51,428 nt of DNA from Nitrospira sp. (lineage in GTDB: Bacteria; Nitrospirota; Nitrospiria; Nitrospirales; Nitrospiraceae), in assembly GCA_024331095.1 (NCBI GenBank), contig JANDJE010000017.1, positions 1 through 51,428 on the forward strand, given 5' to 3'. Both the position numbers and the translations under genes were made by a program. Each line of letters starts with the position of its first letter. Within the stretch, counting starts at the first letter, position 1. Shown here in pieces: positions 42,275 through 51,428 of this stretch. Below the pieces are notes generated by a model. That model worked only from the letters and a program-made list of their open reading frames with translations, was not told the origin of the DNA and ran no database searches.

Positions 42275-43820
42275 AGGCCATTTTGAGAGCCGTAGGAATT
42301 TTATCGATGAGATCTCTTGAGATCAGCCCCGCTTGCCCTTTTTCAGCGGCAACCAGATCTCCGGCCCATCCGTGCAGATACGTGGCGGTGCAAGCAGCCT
42401 CCCACTGGGGAACGCCTTGCGCCAAAAGACCGACCAACATGCCCGTGAGGACGTCGCCGGTTCCCGCCGTCGCCATACCCGCATTCCCGGTGGGACAAAG
42501 GGCGGCGGTTCCGTCCGGTCTGGCTATGACGGTGCGAGCTCCCTTGAGGACGACGAACACCCCTCGCGCACAGGCGAAACCGACCGCCGTTCCAAGTCGA
42601 TCGGCGTTCACGGTCTGGGCGGTGGCATGGGCGTCCAAACGGGCCATTTCTCCGGGATGGGGCGTCAGGACGGGGGGGACCTTGCACGTGGTCAGCGTTG
42701 ATGCGCGCCCCGCCAGCGCGTTCAAGGCATCCGCATCAAGGACGGAAGGGCGATCCAGTTGTCCGACCAAGGCTTGAACGAGCTCCACTGTTTCTGGATG
42801 GGTCGATAGTCCGGGCCCGATGGCCACCGCCGTTCTTGCCGCGATAAATGCGGACAAACGATCAAAGGCGGCACGAGAGAACGTTCGAGCTTTCGTTTCA
42901 GGCATCGGTGCCGTCATGGCTTCCAGCAATTTCGCCTCAAGAATGTCGTTCACGCTGGAGGGAACGGCGACGGTCACAAGACCGGCTCCGACCCGAAGGG
43001 CAGCCGTCGCCGCCATCGCCGCCGCTCCTGTTTTTCCGACGGACCCGGCGATGATCCCGGCATGGCCGAAGCTTCCCTTATGGCTCGAAGCCTTGCGCGG
43101 CGGCAGGGACGCACGCACGAAAGTCGGCGTAATCAATGTGACGCGGCTGTTGATGGAATCAACCAAAGCGGAGGGGAAGCCGATATCCACGATCTTGACC
43201 GATCCGGCAAGGTCGATACCCTCATTTTGGAAGAGACCCAATTTCGGCAAACCAAACGACACCGTGATCGAGGCTCGCACGGCCCGGCCCAACGCCCGGC
43301 CGGTATCGGTATGGAGACCGGATGGGAGATCGACGGCCACCACGGGGCGACCTGCGTCATTGATGCAATCAATGACGTCGGCATATCGACCGGAAATTTC
43401 CGAAGTCAGGCCGGTACCAAGAAGCGCATCGATCAAAACGTCGCTCTCTCGCAAAAGAGCGGTGAGGTGCTCTCGTGAGGCAAAAAGATGGGCGCTGGAT
43501 TTCCCGGCCATCCGCACAAAGCGCCGATACATGAACGAGGCCTCCGGGCTTAAATCGGAGGGCGGGGTCATGATTACGACATGGACTTTCGCTCCTTCAC
43601 GGTGCAAGAGCCTGGCGGCGACGAATCCATCGCCGCCGTTGTTTCCCTTGCCGCACAAGACCGTGACTCGCTTGCCTTGTATCGGCCCGAACCTCTCCAG
43701 CACGGTGGTTGTGACCCCCATGCCGGCTCGTTCCATAAGCACTCTTGCCGGAATGCCGGCTTCGGCGATCGTCCGCCGATCCAGTTCCTGCATTTGTGCG
43801 CCAGTAACGACCTTGAGCAT
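42264..43820 (-). CDS. nnr: Bifunctional NAD(P)H-hydrate repair enzyme (YjeF type)
   Basis: A 518-residue fusion. The N-terminal epimerase domain (about residues 1-215) has VLCGKGNNGGDGFVAARLL and VVAVDLPSGLHTDTG. The C-terminal ADP-dependent dehydratase domain has KGSFGHAGIIAGSVGKTGAAAMAATAALRVGAGLVTV and the ribokinase-like NAGMATAGTGDVLTGMLVGLLAQG motif. Together they restore NAD(P)H that has been hydrated at C6. The start at 43820 begins the domain; an ATG at 43847 is possible. It heads a minus-strand operon with tsaE, the LapA-like gene and mutS, and pdxJ lies about 160 bases upstream. Confidence 0.94.
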   Translation of the reverse strand: MLKVVTGAQMQELDRRTIAEAGIPARVLMERAGMGVTTTVLERFGPIQGKRVTVLCGKGNNGGDGFVAARLLHREGAKVHVVIMTPPSDLSPEASFMYRRFVRMAGKSSAHLFASREHLTALLRESDVLIDALLGTGLTSEISGRYADVIDCINDAGRPVVAVDLPSGLHTDTGRALGRAVRASITVSFGLPKLGLFQNEGIDLAGSVKIVDIGFPSALVDSINSRVTLITPTFVRASLPPRKASSHKGSFGHAGIIAGSVGKTGAAAMAATAALRVGAGLVTVAVPSSVNDILEAKLLEAMTAPMPETKARTFSRAAFDRLSAFIAARTAVAIGPGLSTHPETVELVQALVGQLDRPSVLDADALNALAGRASTLTTCKVPPVLTPHPGEMARLDAHATAQTVNADRLGTAVGFACARGVFVVLKGARTVIARPDGTAALCPTGNAGMATAGTGDVLTGMLVGLLAQGVPQWEAACTATYLHGWAGDLVAAEKGQAGLISRDLIDKIPTALKMAYES

Positions 43821-43982
43821 CTTCGATCTCTGACGGTCCTGAAACATGTCGACAAAGGAGAGCGGCACGGCCATTTAGGGAGGCCTACATCCAGGATCGC
43901 ATTGATCGAGGAGAGACCCGAACCACCGCACGGCCCTTCACGTGGAAGGATCGGGAGACGGCACGGAGCGACATCGCGAGGA

Positions 43983-44696
43983 TCAACCGAGCAAAGCCTT
44001 CATTTCTTTGACGGCCTGTGGCAGACCCACGAAGACGGCCCGCGCGACGATACTATGGCCGATGTTGTATTCCACGATTTCCGGGATGTGGGTCAATCGT
44101 TTCACGTTCCGATAGTTCAATCCATGTCCGGCGTTCACGCCCATGCCGAGCTTGTAAGCCAGCTTGGCCGCCTGGGCGATCGCTTCGTATTCGGCGTCGG
44201 CCTCTTTGGACCTTGTGGCGTTTGCGTAGCGTCCCGTGTGGAGTTCGACGAAATCGGCGGCAATTTTATGCGCGGCCTTGATCTGCTGGAGATCGGGCTC
44301 GACAAACAAACTGACGGGAATTCCACCGTTGTGGAGGAGTCCGACCGTGCGCTCGATTCGCTCACGTTGTCCCATGACATCCAAGCCGCCTTCCGTAGTC
44401 AGTTCCTGCCGTTTTTCCGGAACGAGGGTCACCAAATCCGGTTTGACGGTCAGAGCGATCTTGACCATCGCCTCGTCCGCCGCCATTTCGAGGTCCAGCT
44501 TGGTGCGGGTGATTTCCCGGAGAAGCTGGAGGTCACGATCTTGAATGTGCCGGCGGTCTTCACGAAGGTGAACGACGAGCCCGTCCGCACCAGCCAGCTC
44601 CACCAACACGGCAGCAGCCAGCGGGTCGGGGTCGGCTCCGCCCCGTGCCTGTCGCAAGGTCGCAACGTGATCAATATTGACGCCCAGTCGAGCCAT
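43983..44696 (-). CDS. pdxJ: Pyridoxine 5'-phosphate synthase PdxJ
   Basis: A 237-residue TIM-barrel protein of the usual length: [52 protein letters not shown], then the CTLVPEKR-type segment ([19 protein letters not shown]), HTGRYA and [14 protein letters not shown]. It condenses 1-deoxyxylulose 5-phosphate and 3-amino-2-oxopropyl phosphate to pyridoxine 5'-phosphate in the DXP-dependent vitamin B6 pathway. It is divergent from the threonine operon across a 312-base interval. Confidence 0.97.
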   Translation of the reverse strand: MARLGVNIDHVATLRQARGGADPDPLAAAVLVELAGADGLVVHLREDRRHIQDRDLQLLREITRTKLDLEMAADEAMVKIALTVKPDLVTLVPEKRQELTTEGGLDVMGQRERIERTVGLLHNGGIPVSLFVEPDLQQIKAAHKIAADFVELHTGRYANATRSKEADAEYEAIAQAAKLAYKLGMGVNAGHGLNYRNVKRLTHIPEIVEYNIGHSIVARAVFVGLPQAVKEMKALLG

Positions 44697-44915
44697 GCCC
44701 CGCCTCTAGGTCAAAGAAGTCATCAAGAAATGAACGGACAACTCAACGCATGGCGGCCGCTCGTATTAGTAGCAGAAAGGCCGGACAGGGGGCAAGAACA
44801 TGTCGAAGCAACCGGTCGACCTCCGTTGACAGCCGCATCATGTTCGCATGGGGGATGAGCTCCCCGAGCGGCTCATGGGGGAGGGGGACGGAACTCCACA
44901 GAATCACAAGGCAAA

Positions 44916-44944
44916 TTGACTCGACATCGGACATCCAATACAAT
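44916..44944 (+). promoter_or_regulatory. Near-consensus sigma70 promoter of the threonine operon
   Basis: TTGACT at 44916-44921 and TACAAT at 44939-44944, with exactly 17 bases between. A transcript would start near 44951, giving a leader of about 58 bases before the ATG at 45009. The remainder of the 44697-45008 interval holds no gene and no clear leader peptide or riboswitch. Confidence 0.72.
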
Positions 44945-45008
44945 ACGCCTTCCCATTGTCATCGGGCCTGCGCTATGAGAAAACGTTCGAGATGACCGGA
45001 GGAGGGCT

Positions 45009-46205
45009 ATGGGGTTCGGGGACGGGTTTTATCGAATCAAACGACTCCCTCCGTATGTTTTTGCACAGGTGCAATCGCTCAAGTTGGAAGCTCGGCAGCG
45101 CGGCGAAGACATCATTGATTTTGGAATGGGCAACCCCGACCAACCCACTCCTTCCCATATCGTCGACAAGCTGATCGAGGCGGCGCGGAAAGGGAAGAAT
45201 CATCGCTACTCCGCTTCACGGGGCATCACCAAACTCAGGCATGCCATATGCGGATGGTATAAACGGAACTACGACGTTGATCTGGATCCGGAAACCGAAG
45301 CGATTGTCACGATCGGGTCGAAAGAAGGGCTTGCTCACCTGGCTTTGGCGATGATCGGTCCCGGCGACGTCGTGTTGACCCCGACGCCGACCTATCCGAT
45401 CCACATGTACAGCTTCATCATCGCGGGGGGGGAGGTCAGAGGGATCGAACTCCGTGAGGACCGGGATTTTTTTGAAGAGTTGACTCGAGTCTATCGCCAA
45501 ACGTTTCCACGTCCCAAAATATTGGTCGTGAACTTTCCTCACAATCCGACCACCGCCGTGGTCGATTTGGAGTTTTTTAAAAAGATCGTGGCGTTTGCCA
45601 AAGAACACCAGGTCATCGTCATCCATGATCTGGCTTATGCCGATCTGGTGTTCGACGGCTACAAGGCGCCGAGTTTCCTCCAAATTCCGGGAGCGAAAGA
45701 TGTCGGCGTCGAGTTTTATACGCTCTCCAAGGCATACAACATGCCGGGTTGGCGCGTCGGTTTCTGCGTCGGTAATCGAGAAGTGGTGGGGGCATTGGCG
45801 AAAATCAAGAGCTATCTTGATTACGGCATTTTTCAGCCGATCCAGATCGCCAGCGTGATCGCGCTCAACGGTCCACAGGAGTGCGTCAAAGAAACAGTGC
45901 AGCGATATCAGAGGCGGCGCGATACCCTGGTCGACGGGCTCAATCGAATCGGCTGGAAGGTGGCCAAGCCGTTGGCCACAATGTTCGTGTGGGCCAGGAT
46001 CCCGCTGCCGTATCGGCACATGGGCTCGCTTGAATTTTCGAAGCTCTTGTTGAAAGAGGCCAAAGTCGCGGTGTCCCCGGGGATCGGATTCGGCGAAGGA
46101 GGCGATGAATACGTCCGATTTGGATTAGTTGAAAACGAGCATCGGACCCGCCAGGCCGTCAGGGGGATTCGCAAGGCCCTCAAGCTGGACGAGGCGCAGG
46201 AATGA
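45009..46205 (+). CDS. Class I/II aminotransferase, alanine-transaminase (AlaC)-like
   Basis: A 398-residue fold-type I aminotransferase. The N-terminus [42 protein letters not shown] is typical of the AlaC/YfdZ group, often linked to alanine or LL-diaminopimelate. The substrate loop is [12 protein letters not shown], and the Schiff-base Lys is Lys241 in [15 protein letters not shown]. It heads the operon with hom, thrC, apgM and lysC. The position makes a role in aspartate/alanine-family amino acid supply likely, though the exact substrate is unknown. Its end overlaps hom by four bases. Confidence 0.9.
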   Translation: MGFGDGFYRIKRLPPYVFAQVQSLKLEARQRGEDIIDFGMGNPDQPTPSHIVDKLIEAARKGKNHRYSASRGITKLRHAICGWYKRNYDVDLDPETEAIVTIGSKEGLAHLALAMIGPGDVVLTPTPTYPIHMYSFIIAGGEVRGIELREDRDFFEELTRVYRQTFPRPKILVVNFPHNPTTAVVDLEFFKKIVAFAKEHQVIVIHDLAYADLVFDGYKAPSFLQIPGAKDVGVEFYTLSKAYNMPGWRVGFCVGNREVVGALAKIKSYLDYGIFQPIQIASVIALNGPQECVKETVQRYQRRRDTLVDGLNRIGWKVAKPLATMFVWARIPLPYRHMGSLEFSKLLLKEAKVAVSPGIGFGEGGDEYVRFGLVENEHRTRQAVRGIRKALKLDEAQE

Positions 46206-47515
46206 AGTCGCGCATCGGCGTCGGCGTCATTGGATTCGGCACGGTCGGCACCGGGGTGGCGAAGGTGCTGCTCGACAACGCCGCGCTCATTCGGCGTCGA
46301 GTGGGCGTGCCCGTGGAATTGGTTCGGATTGCCGACCTGGACATTGTCAGGGATCGCGGGGTCTCGCTTCCTTCTGGTGTGTTGACGACCGATGTCGGAG
46401 CCGTTTTGGCTGATCCGGCCGTCGATATTGTTGTCGAATTGATCGGTGGCTGCGACGTTGCCAAGCGAGTCGTGTCGGATGCCATCGCCGCCGGGAAACA
46501 TGTGGTGACCGCCAACAAGGCGCTGTTGGCCCTACACGGTGAAGAGATCTACGAGGCTGCAGCCCGTAAAGGCGTAGAAATAGGGTTCGAAGCAAGCGTC
46601 GGAGGCGGCATTCCGGTTATCAGGTCCTTGACGGAGGGACTCGCGGGTGACGCAATTCGTTCGATTTACGGCATCATCAACGGCACCTCCAACTATATCT
46701 TGTCTCGCATGACCCAGGAGGGTCATGATTTCGACGCGGTGTTACGGGACGCTCAGCAAGCCGGCTATGCGGAAGCTGATCCAACCTTCGACATCCAGGG
46801 AATCGATTCCGCCCACAAACTGGCTATCCTCGTCAGCCTTGCGTACGGCACGCCGGTCAATGTCAAGGAGATCTACACGGAAGGCATCACACGCATTACT
46901 CCGACTGATATCGCCTATGCAAAAGCATTCGGGTTCGTCATCAAGCTGCTGGGAATTGCAAAGCTGGTGGACGGGGAGATCGAGGCCAGGGTCCATCCCA
47001 CCATGCTACCCGCGACTTCTCCCATTGCAAGGGTTGACGGTGTGTACAACGCGATTCAGTTGGTCGGCGACGCAGTGGGAGACATCGTCTTGTATGGAAA
47101 GGGCGCCGGCTCGATGCCGACCGGCCAGGCCGTCGTGAGCGACATTATCGCCATTGGGAGGAACGTGCTCTCAAGTGCCACGGGTCGCATCCCGCCCGCG
47201 TCGTTTCGTCAGGATCAGCGTCGACCATTGCGTGTGAAGCCCATGGAGGAAATTTCCTCGCTCTACTACCTGCGGTTCATGGTGGTCGACCGCCCCGGCG
47301 TGCTGGCCCAGATTGCCGGAGAGTTGGGCCATTGCGGAATCAGCATCTCCTCGGTGTTGCAACAGGGCCGTCGGGAAGGGCAAACGGTGCCGGTCGTCAT
47401 CAAGACTCATATGGCCAGCGAGCGCGATGTGCGAAACGCCCTCACGGAGATCGATCGCAAATCTTTTGTCTCGGAGCCTGCGACGCTCATTCGGGTGGAG
47501 GGCAAGGACGAGTGA
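46202..47515 (+). CDS. hom: Homoserine dehydrogenase with ACT domain
   Basis: A 437-residue enzyme. The NAD(P)-binding N-terminus has [19 protein letters not shown]. The catalytic part shows [42 protein letters not shown] and [12 protein letters not shown], with the substrate-contact [21 protein letters not shown]-terminal ACT domain ([34 protein letters not shown]) suggests feedback control, commonly by threonine. It reduces aspartate semialdehyde to homoserine. It is translationally coupled to the aminotransferase (four-base overlap) and followed by thrC after 16 bases. Confidence 0.96.
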   Translation: MKSRIGVGVIGFGTVGTGVAKVLLDNAALIRRRVGVPVELVRIADLDIVRDRGVSLPSGVLTTDVGAVLADPAVDIVVELIGGCDVAKRVVSDAIAAGKHVVTANKALLALHGEEIYEAAARKGVEIGFEASVGGGIPVIRSLTEGLAGDAIRSIYGIINGTSNYILSRMTQEGHDFDAVLRDAQQAGYAEADPTFDIQGIDSAHKLAILVSLAYGTPVNVKEIYTEGITRITPTDIAYAKAFGFVIKLLGIAKLVDGEIEARVHPTMLPATSPIARVDGVYNAIQLVGDAVGDIVLYGKGAGSMPTGQAVVSDIIAIGRNVLSSATGRIPPASFRQDQRRPLRVKPMEEISSLYYLRFMVVDRPGVLAQIAGELGHCGISISSVLQQGRREGQTVPVVIKTHMASERDVRNALTEIDRKSFVSEPATLIRVEGKDE

Positions 47516-47531
47516 TCAAACGGGCGGTGAT

Positions 47532-48590
47532 ATGAATCAATGGCGGGGTATTATCGAGGAATATCGGAAGTTTCTCCCGGTGTCGGAGAGGACGCCCGTC
47601 ATCAGCCTGTTGGAAGGCAACACGCCCCTCATTCGTGCGGCTCGACTGGCTCAGGCGATCGCTCCCGGCATCGATCTCTATCTCAAGTTCGAAGGCGTTA
47701 ACCCGACCGGCTCGTTTAAAGACAGAGGCATGACCTTGGCCATCTCCAAGGCCGTCGAGCAAGGAGCCCGCGCCGTGATCTGTGCGTCGACGGGGAATAC
47801 CTCCGCGTCGGCGGCGGCCTACGGAGCGCGCGCCGGCTTGGCCGTGTACGTTCTGATTCCCGCCGGAAAAATCGCGCTTGGCAAACTCTCTCAAGCGATG
47901 ATGCATCAGGCGACGGTCATTCAGATCGAAGGCAATTTCGATCAGGCCTTGGCGCTGGTGAAGGACCTGTCCGCTTCGCGGCGGATCGAATTGGTCAACT
48001 CCCTGAACCCTTTTCGAATTGAGGGCCAGAAGACCGCGGCGTTCGAAGTGTGTGACCAACTGGGAGACGCTCCCGCCTTGCACGTATTGCCGGTCGGCAA
48101 TGCGGGTAACATCACCGCGTATTGGAAGGGCTATCGTGAGTATCGTCTGGCGAATCAAATCACCAGGCTGCCGAGGATGATGGGGTTTCAAGCGGCCGGA
48201 GCGGCTCCGATCGTGTTGGGTCGGGTTGTCGAACAACCGCACACCGTGGCGACGGCGATCCGAATAGGGAACCCCGCCAGTTGGAAGTCGGCGGTACAGG
48301 CCGTCGAGGAATCCTCGGGGGCTATTGACATGGTGACCGATGAGGAGATCCTCGCGGCCTATGAGGCCGTGGCGAGAACGGAGGGGGTGTTTTGCGAACC
48401 GGCTTCGGCGGCGTCCGTAGCCGGTGTCGCAAAATTATATCGCGCCGGAGGGCTTCGGGAAGGTGAGACGGTGGTCTGTACCTTGACCGGCCATGGATTG
48501 AAGGACGCCGATATTGCCATCAGTGTGTCGAAACAACCGCTGACCGTCAAGGCGACGCACGAGGACGTCGTCCGTTTGTTGGAGGTCTGA
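47532..48590 (+). CDS. thrC: Threonine synthase ThrC
   Basis: A 352-residue fold-type II PLP enzyme of the compact bacterial ThrC type. Motifs are [31 protein letters not shown] with Schiff-base Lys63, [20 protein letters not shown], and the phosphate-binding [13 protein letters not shown]. It converts O-phosphohomoserine to threonine, so a homoserine kinase must exist in the cell; the gene is expected next to it but a normal thrB is absent. The ATG at 47532 begins the family match. It is followed by apgM after 16 bases. Confidence 0.96.
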   Translation: MNQWRGIIEEYRKFLPVSERTPVISLLEGNTPLIRAARLAQAIAPGIDLYLKFEGVNPTGSFKDRGMTLAISKAVEQGARAVICASTGNTSASAAAYGARAGLAVYVLIPAGKIALGKLSQAMMHQATVIQIEGNFDQALALVKDLSASRRIELVNSLNPFRIEGQKTAAFEVCDQLGDAPALHVLPVGNAGNITAYWKGYREYRLANQITRLPRMMGFQAAGAAPIVLGRVVEQPHTVATAIRIGNPASWKSAVQAVEESSGAIDMVTDEEILAAYEAVARTEGVFCEPASAASVAGVAKLYRAGGLREGETVVCTLTGHGLKDADIAISVSKQPLTVKATHEDVVRLLEV

Positions 48591-48606
48591 ATCAGGAGAA
48601 GTCTCG

Positions 48607-49815
48607 ATGAAGTATCTGATCCTGCATGCGGCCGGAATGGCCGGACAGCCCCGCCCGGAACTGGATGGGCGCACCCCGCTTCAGGCTTCCGCGACACCGA
48701 ACCTCGATCGCTTGGCCCAGAACGGTGAACTGGGCCAGCTTGTCATCCATGCCGAAGGAGTCCTGCACGGAAGCGGAGCGACCGGGACGGCGATTCTCGG
48801 CTACGATCCCAAAAAGTACTATCAAGGTCCCGGCCCACTTGAGGCGGTCAGTTTGGGTGTGTCGGTTACGGAACAGGATGTCGTCTATCGAGGCACAATG
48901 GTGACTCTCAGGCCTGAAGGTGGAAAGCCGGGCGACGACATCAAGAAATTGGGTCCTCATGTGATCATGGATGATGCGACGGGGGGCTTGATTGAAACGG
49001 AAGAGGCGCGAGAACTGATCGAGGCAATCAATGAACAGTTGGGGTCTGAGACCATTCAATTTTACCCGGGGTCAGGCCATCGGCACCTCATGGTGTGGGT
49101 CAATGGCAAACCTCGGGCGCATTGTGTGGATCCCCAAACCGTGTTGGGGAGATCCATTGGCGGGGCGTTGCCGACCGGTGACGGGGCCGACATCCTCCGG
49201 AAGCTGATGGACGCAGCCTATCTGATCCTTCGCGATCATCCTGTCAACGACGACCGTCTGGCCGACGGGAAAAAACCCGCGAATTGTATCTGGCTATGGG
49301 GGGAAGGTCGGGCTGTTGCGTGGCCCAGTCTTCCAGAGAAGTATGGTGTCAGGGGGGCGGTCGTGGCGACCGGCGATGTCCATCGGGGGATCGGCATTGC
49401 CGCCGGCCTGGATGCGGTCGATCTTGATCGGCTTGCCGGTGGAGATTTGCGGACCAAAGCAGCGGTGGCGCTTGAGGAATACGCCAAAAAAGACTTTGTC
49501 TACGTCCATGGTGGTCTGACGGACGAGGCAATTCACAGCGCGGATCCCAAAGCAAAAGTTCTCGGCATCGAAGCGTTTGATCGAGAGCTTGTCGGCCCTT
49601 TAATCGAGGGGTTGGAGCGGCAAGGGCCGTATCGGTATCTCGTCATGTGCGATCACGGCAAGGCCGAGGGGCTCGCCCTTTACGCTTTCGGAGAGGGAGG
49701 CCGGAAGGGGGCATCGTCATCGAGCCGGCGCTTCACGGAGCCGGACGCACAAGCGACCAATCTTCCCCCCAGGGATGCCACCAAGTTCATCAATCGGCTC
49801 TTTGCGAACGGATAA
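48607..49815 (+). CDS. apgM: ApgM-family protein, possible alternative homoserine kinase with altered metal site
   Basis: A 402-residue member of the cofactor-independent phosphoglycerate mutase (ApgM) family, which includes a subgroup proposed to be homoserine kinases (TIGR02535) because of its place in threonine operons. Family landmarks are [49 protein letters not shown] and [13 protein letters not shown]. Several ligands differ from the usual form. The N-terminal GDGMAD is AAGMAG, losing the Asp at positions 9 and 13. The GSDxAN loop is GSGATG around Ser56. The final THT-type His is absent. Asp306/His310 (DEAIH) and Asp349-His350 (CDH) remain. The location between thrC and lysC supports a threonine-pathway role, but activity is uncertain. 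Confidence 0.78.
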   Translation: MKYLILHAAGMAGQPRPELDGRTPLQASATPNLDRLAQNGELGQLVIHAEGVLHGSGATGTAILGYDPKKYYQGPGPLEAVSLGVSVTEQDVVYRGTMVTLRPEGGKPGDDIKKLGPHVIMDDATGGLIETEEARELIEAINEQLGSETIQFYPGSGHRHLMVWVNGKPRAHCVDPQTVLGRSIGGALPTGDGADILRKLMDAAYLILRDHPVNDDRLADGKKPANCIWLWGEGRAVAWPSLPEKYGVRGAVVATGDVHRGIGIAAGLDAVDLDRLAGGDLRTKAAVALEEYAKKDFVYVHGGLTDEAIHSADPKAKVLGIEAFDRELVGPLIEGLERQGPYRYLVMCDHGKAEGLALYAFGEGGRKGASSSSRRFTEPDAQATNLPPRDATKFINRLFANG

Positions 49816-49820
49816 AGCCG

Positions 49821-51044
49821 GTGGCGCTCATCGTTCAAAAATACGGCGGGACTTCCGTCGGATCGGTCGAGCGGATCCATCGCGTCGCCGATCGAGTTGC
49901 TCGTGCCCGTGAAGAAGGACACCGTGTGGTAGTGGTCCTTTCGGCCATGAGCGGAGAAACGGACCGTTTGATCAAGTTGGCCCATGAGGTGACTCCAAAT
50001 CCTGACGAGCGGGAACTTGATATGCTCTTGTCGACGGGCGAACGGGTAACCATCGCGCTGTTGGCAATGGAACTGAGGGGGCGGGGTATCAATGCACGAT
50101 CCTATACAGGGAGACAGGTCGGTATTCTGACCGACAGCGCCCACACTAAGGCGCGCATCGCGCGGGTGTCGGCGGACCGGATTCGCGAGGCCTTGAAAGA
50201 GGGAATCGTTCCGGTGGTCGCCGGTTTTCAGGGCATCAATGAAAAGTCGGACGTGACAACGCTGGGGCGAGGGGGGTCGGATCTGTCCGCCGTTGCTTTG
50301 GCGGCGGCTCTGAAAGCCGATCGCTGCATCATCTTTACGGACGTGGACGGCGTGTATACGGCGGACCCCAATATCGTGCCGGCGGCTAGACGTATCGATA
50401 AAATTTCATACGAAGAAATGCTGGAGATGGCCAGTTTGGGGGCCAAGGTGCTTCAAACCAGGTCGGTCGAGTTCGCCGCCAAGTTCAACGTGCCGGTCGA
50501 GGTCAATTCAAGTTTCAAAGAGGGGAGAGGGACGCTCGTGACGAAAGAAGACCCGGATATGGAAGCGGTAGCGGTGGCAGGGGTCACTGGTGACCGAAAC
50601 CAGGCGAAAGTGACCATCATCGGCGTGCCGGACAAGCCGGGTATCGCGGCCAGAATTTTCGGGCCGGTAGCCCAGGCCAACATTAACGTCGATATGATTA
50701 TCCAGAACATCAGTCAGGCGACGTTGACGGACGTGTCGTTCACGATCCCTCGGGCGGATCTTAGAAAGGCCGAACCGATCATCCAAACTGTGGCGAAGGA
50801 CATCGAAGCCAAGTCCGTGTCCATCACCGAGGCGATTGCCAAAGTCTCGCTGGTTGGTGTCGGCATGCGCTCGCATTCCGGTGTTGCGGCTAGAATGTTC
50901 GATGTGCTCTCACATGAAGGGATCAACATCATGATGATCAGCACATCTGAAATCAAGATTTCCTGCGTGATCGAGGAAAAGTATCTTGAACTGGCCATGC
51001 GCTCGTTGCACACGGCGTTCGGCCTTGATAAAACTCAGGGCTGA
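49821..51044 (+). CDS. lysC: Aspartate kinase LysC
   Basis: A 407-residue aspartokinase starting with GTG at 49821, five bases after apgM. The kinase domain has [54 protein letters not shown] and the [12 protein letters not shown] motif. Two ACT domains follow ([32 protein letters not shown] and [40 protein letters not shown]), the regulatory part usually bound by lysine and/or threonine. It phosphorylates aspartate as the first step to lysine, methionine and threonine. It ends the operon; no clear terminator is seen before the amoC leader. Confidence 0.97.
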   Translation: MALIVQKYGGTSVGSVERIHRVADRVARAREEGHRVVVVLSAMSGETDRLIKLAHEVTPNPDERELDMLLSTGERVTIALLAMELRGRGINARSYTGRQVGILTDSAHTKARIARVSADRIREALKEGIVPVVAGFQGINEKSDVTTLGRGGSDLSAVALAAALKADRCIIFTDVDGVYTADPNIVPAARRIDKISYEEMLEMASLGAKVLQTRSVEFAAKFNVPVEVNSSFKEGRGTLVTKEDPDMEAVAVAGVTGDRNQAKVTIIGVPDKPGIAARIFGPVAQANINVDMIIQNISQATLTDVSFTIPRADLRKAEPIIQTVAKDIEAKSVSITEAIAKVSLVGVGMRSHSGVAARMFDVLSHEGINIMMISTSEIKISCVIEEKYLELAMRSLHTAFGLDKTQG

Positions 51045-51168
51045 TACGGTCACAAAAGTCAAAAGCACCGAAACGCTGCGGGGCGGTCCTCGAGCAAGAA
51101 TTAGCACATGGGCGGTTGAGACGGCTGTTGCTTTCCCAAACGAGTCTGATAACTTTCGTGCTAAACAA

Positions 51169-51189
51169 TTGAAAGTAATCATCTTTCAA
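51169..51189. promoter_or_regulatory. Inverted repeat just upstream of the amoC promoter
   Basis: TTGAAAG (51169-51175) and CTTTCAA (51183-51189) form a perfect seven-base inverted repeat around seven bases. It ends four bases before the -35 box at 51194, a typical place for an activator or repressor site. No regulator can be named. Confidence 0.5.
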
Positions 51190-51193
51190 CTTC

Positions 51194-51222
51194 TTGAAAA
51201 TAGACATGACCAGAGATAAAAT
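51194..51222 (+). promoter_or_regulatory. Sigma70-like promoter of amoC
   Basis: TTGAAA at 51194-51199 and TAAAAT at 51217-51222, with exactly 17 bases between. A transcript would begin near 51229 and have a leader of about 105 bases before the amoC ATG. The rest of 51045-51193 holds no gene. Confidence 0.65.
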
Positions 51223-51279
51223 TAAAGTGAACGTAGGGGCTTTAATAGGCCGTTTTGGCTACGAGCTATGAAATAAAGT

Positions 51280-51296
51280 CCAGAGAGTAACTCTGG
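51280..51296 (+). promoter_or_regulatory. Hairpin in the amoC leader
   Basis: CCAGAG (51280-51285) pairs with CTCTGG (51291-51296) around AGTAA. It lies about 20 bases before the AAGGAGGGA ribosome binding site at about 51317. There is no T-run, so a role in mRNA stability or translation is more likely than termination. Confidence 0.42.
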
Positions 51297-51332
51297 GCAG
51301 GTTAATTATAAAACCATAAGGAGGGATTCATT

Positions 51333-51428
51333 ATGGCGGCAGAGCGGGGGTATGACATATCGCAGTGGTATGATTCGCGGCCGTGGAAGATTGGCTGGTT
51401 TGCGATGTTGGCGATTGGGATTTTTTGG
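51333..51428 (+). CDS. amoC: Ammonia monooxygenase subunit C, 3' end outside the window
   Basis: Only the first 32 codons are present. The peptide begins MAAERGYDISQWYDSRPWKIG and runs into a hydrophobic segment. The YDxSxWYDSxxxKxG pattern directly before the first membrane helix is the N-terminal signature of AmoC/PmoC proteins, and the text is closest to comammox Nitrospira forms as I remember them. AmoC is one of three subunits of the copper membrane monooxygenase that oxidises ammonia to hydroxylamine. The ribosome binding site AAGGAGGGA is near-consensus, and a separate promoter lies upstream. Whether amoA and amoB follow, or this is one of the lone amoC copies known in some ammonia oxidisers, cannot be seen. 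Confidence 0.85.
   Translation, partial: MAAERGYDISQWYDSRPWKIGWFAMLAIGIFW

Noticed and set aside
1..51428. tRNA, rRNA, CRISPR arrays, insertion sequences and riboswitches
   Set aside because: Intergenic regions were read on both strands and no cloverleaf, repeat-spacer series, transposase or known riboswitch core was recognised; a covariance search was not possible here.

Overview
The window comes from a GC-rich bacterial chromosome and most resembles the genus Nitrospira. The reasons are the overall gene content, a 3-methylhopanoid synthase (hpnR), a YfhL-type ferredoxin, several small exported proteins of unknown family, and above all the last 96 bases. Those bases open a gene whose first 32 residues read as the start of AmoC, the copper membrane monooxygenase subunit C. 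Canonical nitrite-oxidising Nitrospira lack this gene, so a complete ammonia oxidiser (comammox) is the best guess. No rRNA, tRNA, CRISPR array or insertion sequence was seen.

Layout. Bases 1-5.8 kb: a hybrid sensor kinase cut by the window edge, a DUF1295 membrane enzyme, a small lipoprotein, an HTH/zinc-ribbon regulator, an AEC transporter and a DUF1232 protein. Bases 5.8-7.7 kb: a less GC-rich accessory island with a Panacea-type antitoxin and a small RelE-like partner, then a shortened DUF2127 gene. Bases 7.8-27 kb: single genes and short operons, namely an MBL-fold protein, hpnR, tldD-tldE, a TPR protein, a SLOG protein, exported msrA, an aminotransferase, leuC-leuD, MEKHLA and CBS proteins, lipoproteins, an unusual cupredoxin, a ferredoxin, DUF192, Rieske, an I42-type inhibitor and a D-amino-acid-transaminase-like enzyme. 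Bases 27-37 kb: the conserved rimP-nusA-infB-ylxP-rbfA-truB-rpsO-pnp-M16 protease block, with a promoter and attenuator-like hairpin in front. Bases 37.1-38.7 kb: two small exported proteins with their own promoter and a strong terminator. Bases 38.7-44.7 kb, minus strand: pdxJ and an nnr-tsaE-lapA-like-mutS run with overlapping ends. Bases 44.9-51 kb: an aminotransferase-hom-thrC-apgM-lysC operon behind a near-consensus promoter. From 51 kb: an AT-rich leader and the start of amoC.

How the genes work together. The last complete operon makes threonine from aspartate but has no ordinary homoserine kinase. The ApgM-family protein sits where that enzyme is expected, yet it lacks several metal ligands of the family. 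The amoC leader holds a sigma70-like promoter, an inverted repeat just upstream of it, a hairpin and a strong ribosome binding site, as expected for a separately controlled, highly expressed gene. The observations most worth following are this amoC locus, the divergent ApgM, the cupredoxin with a His-rich copper site, the Panacea toxin-antitoxin pair and the two-gene exported-protein operon.
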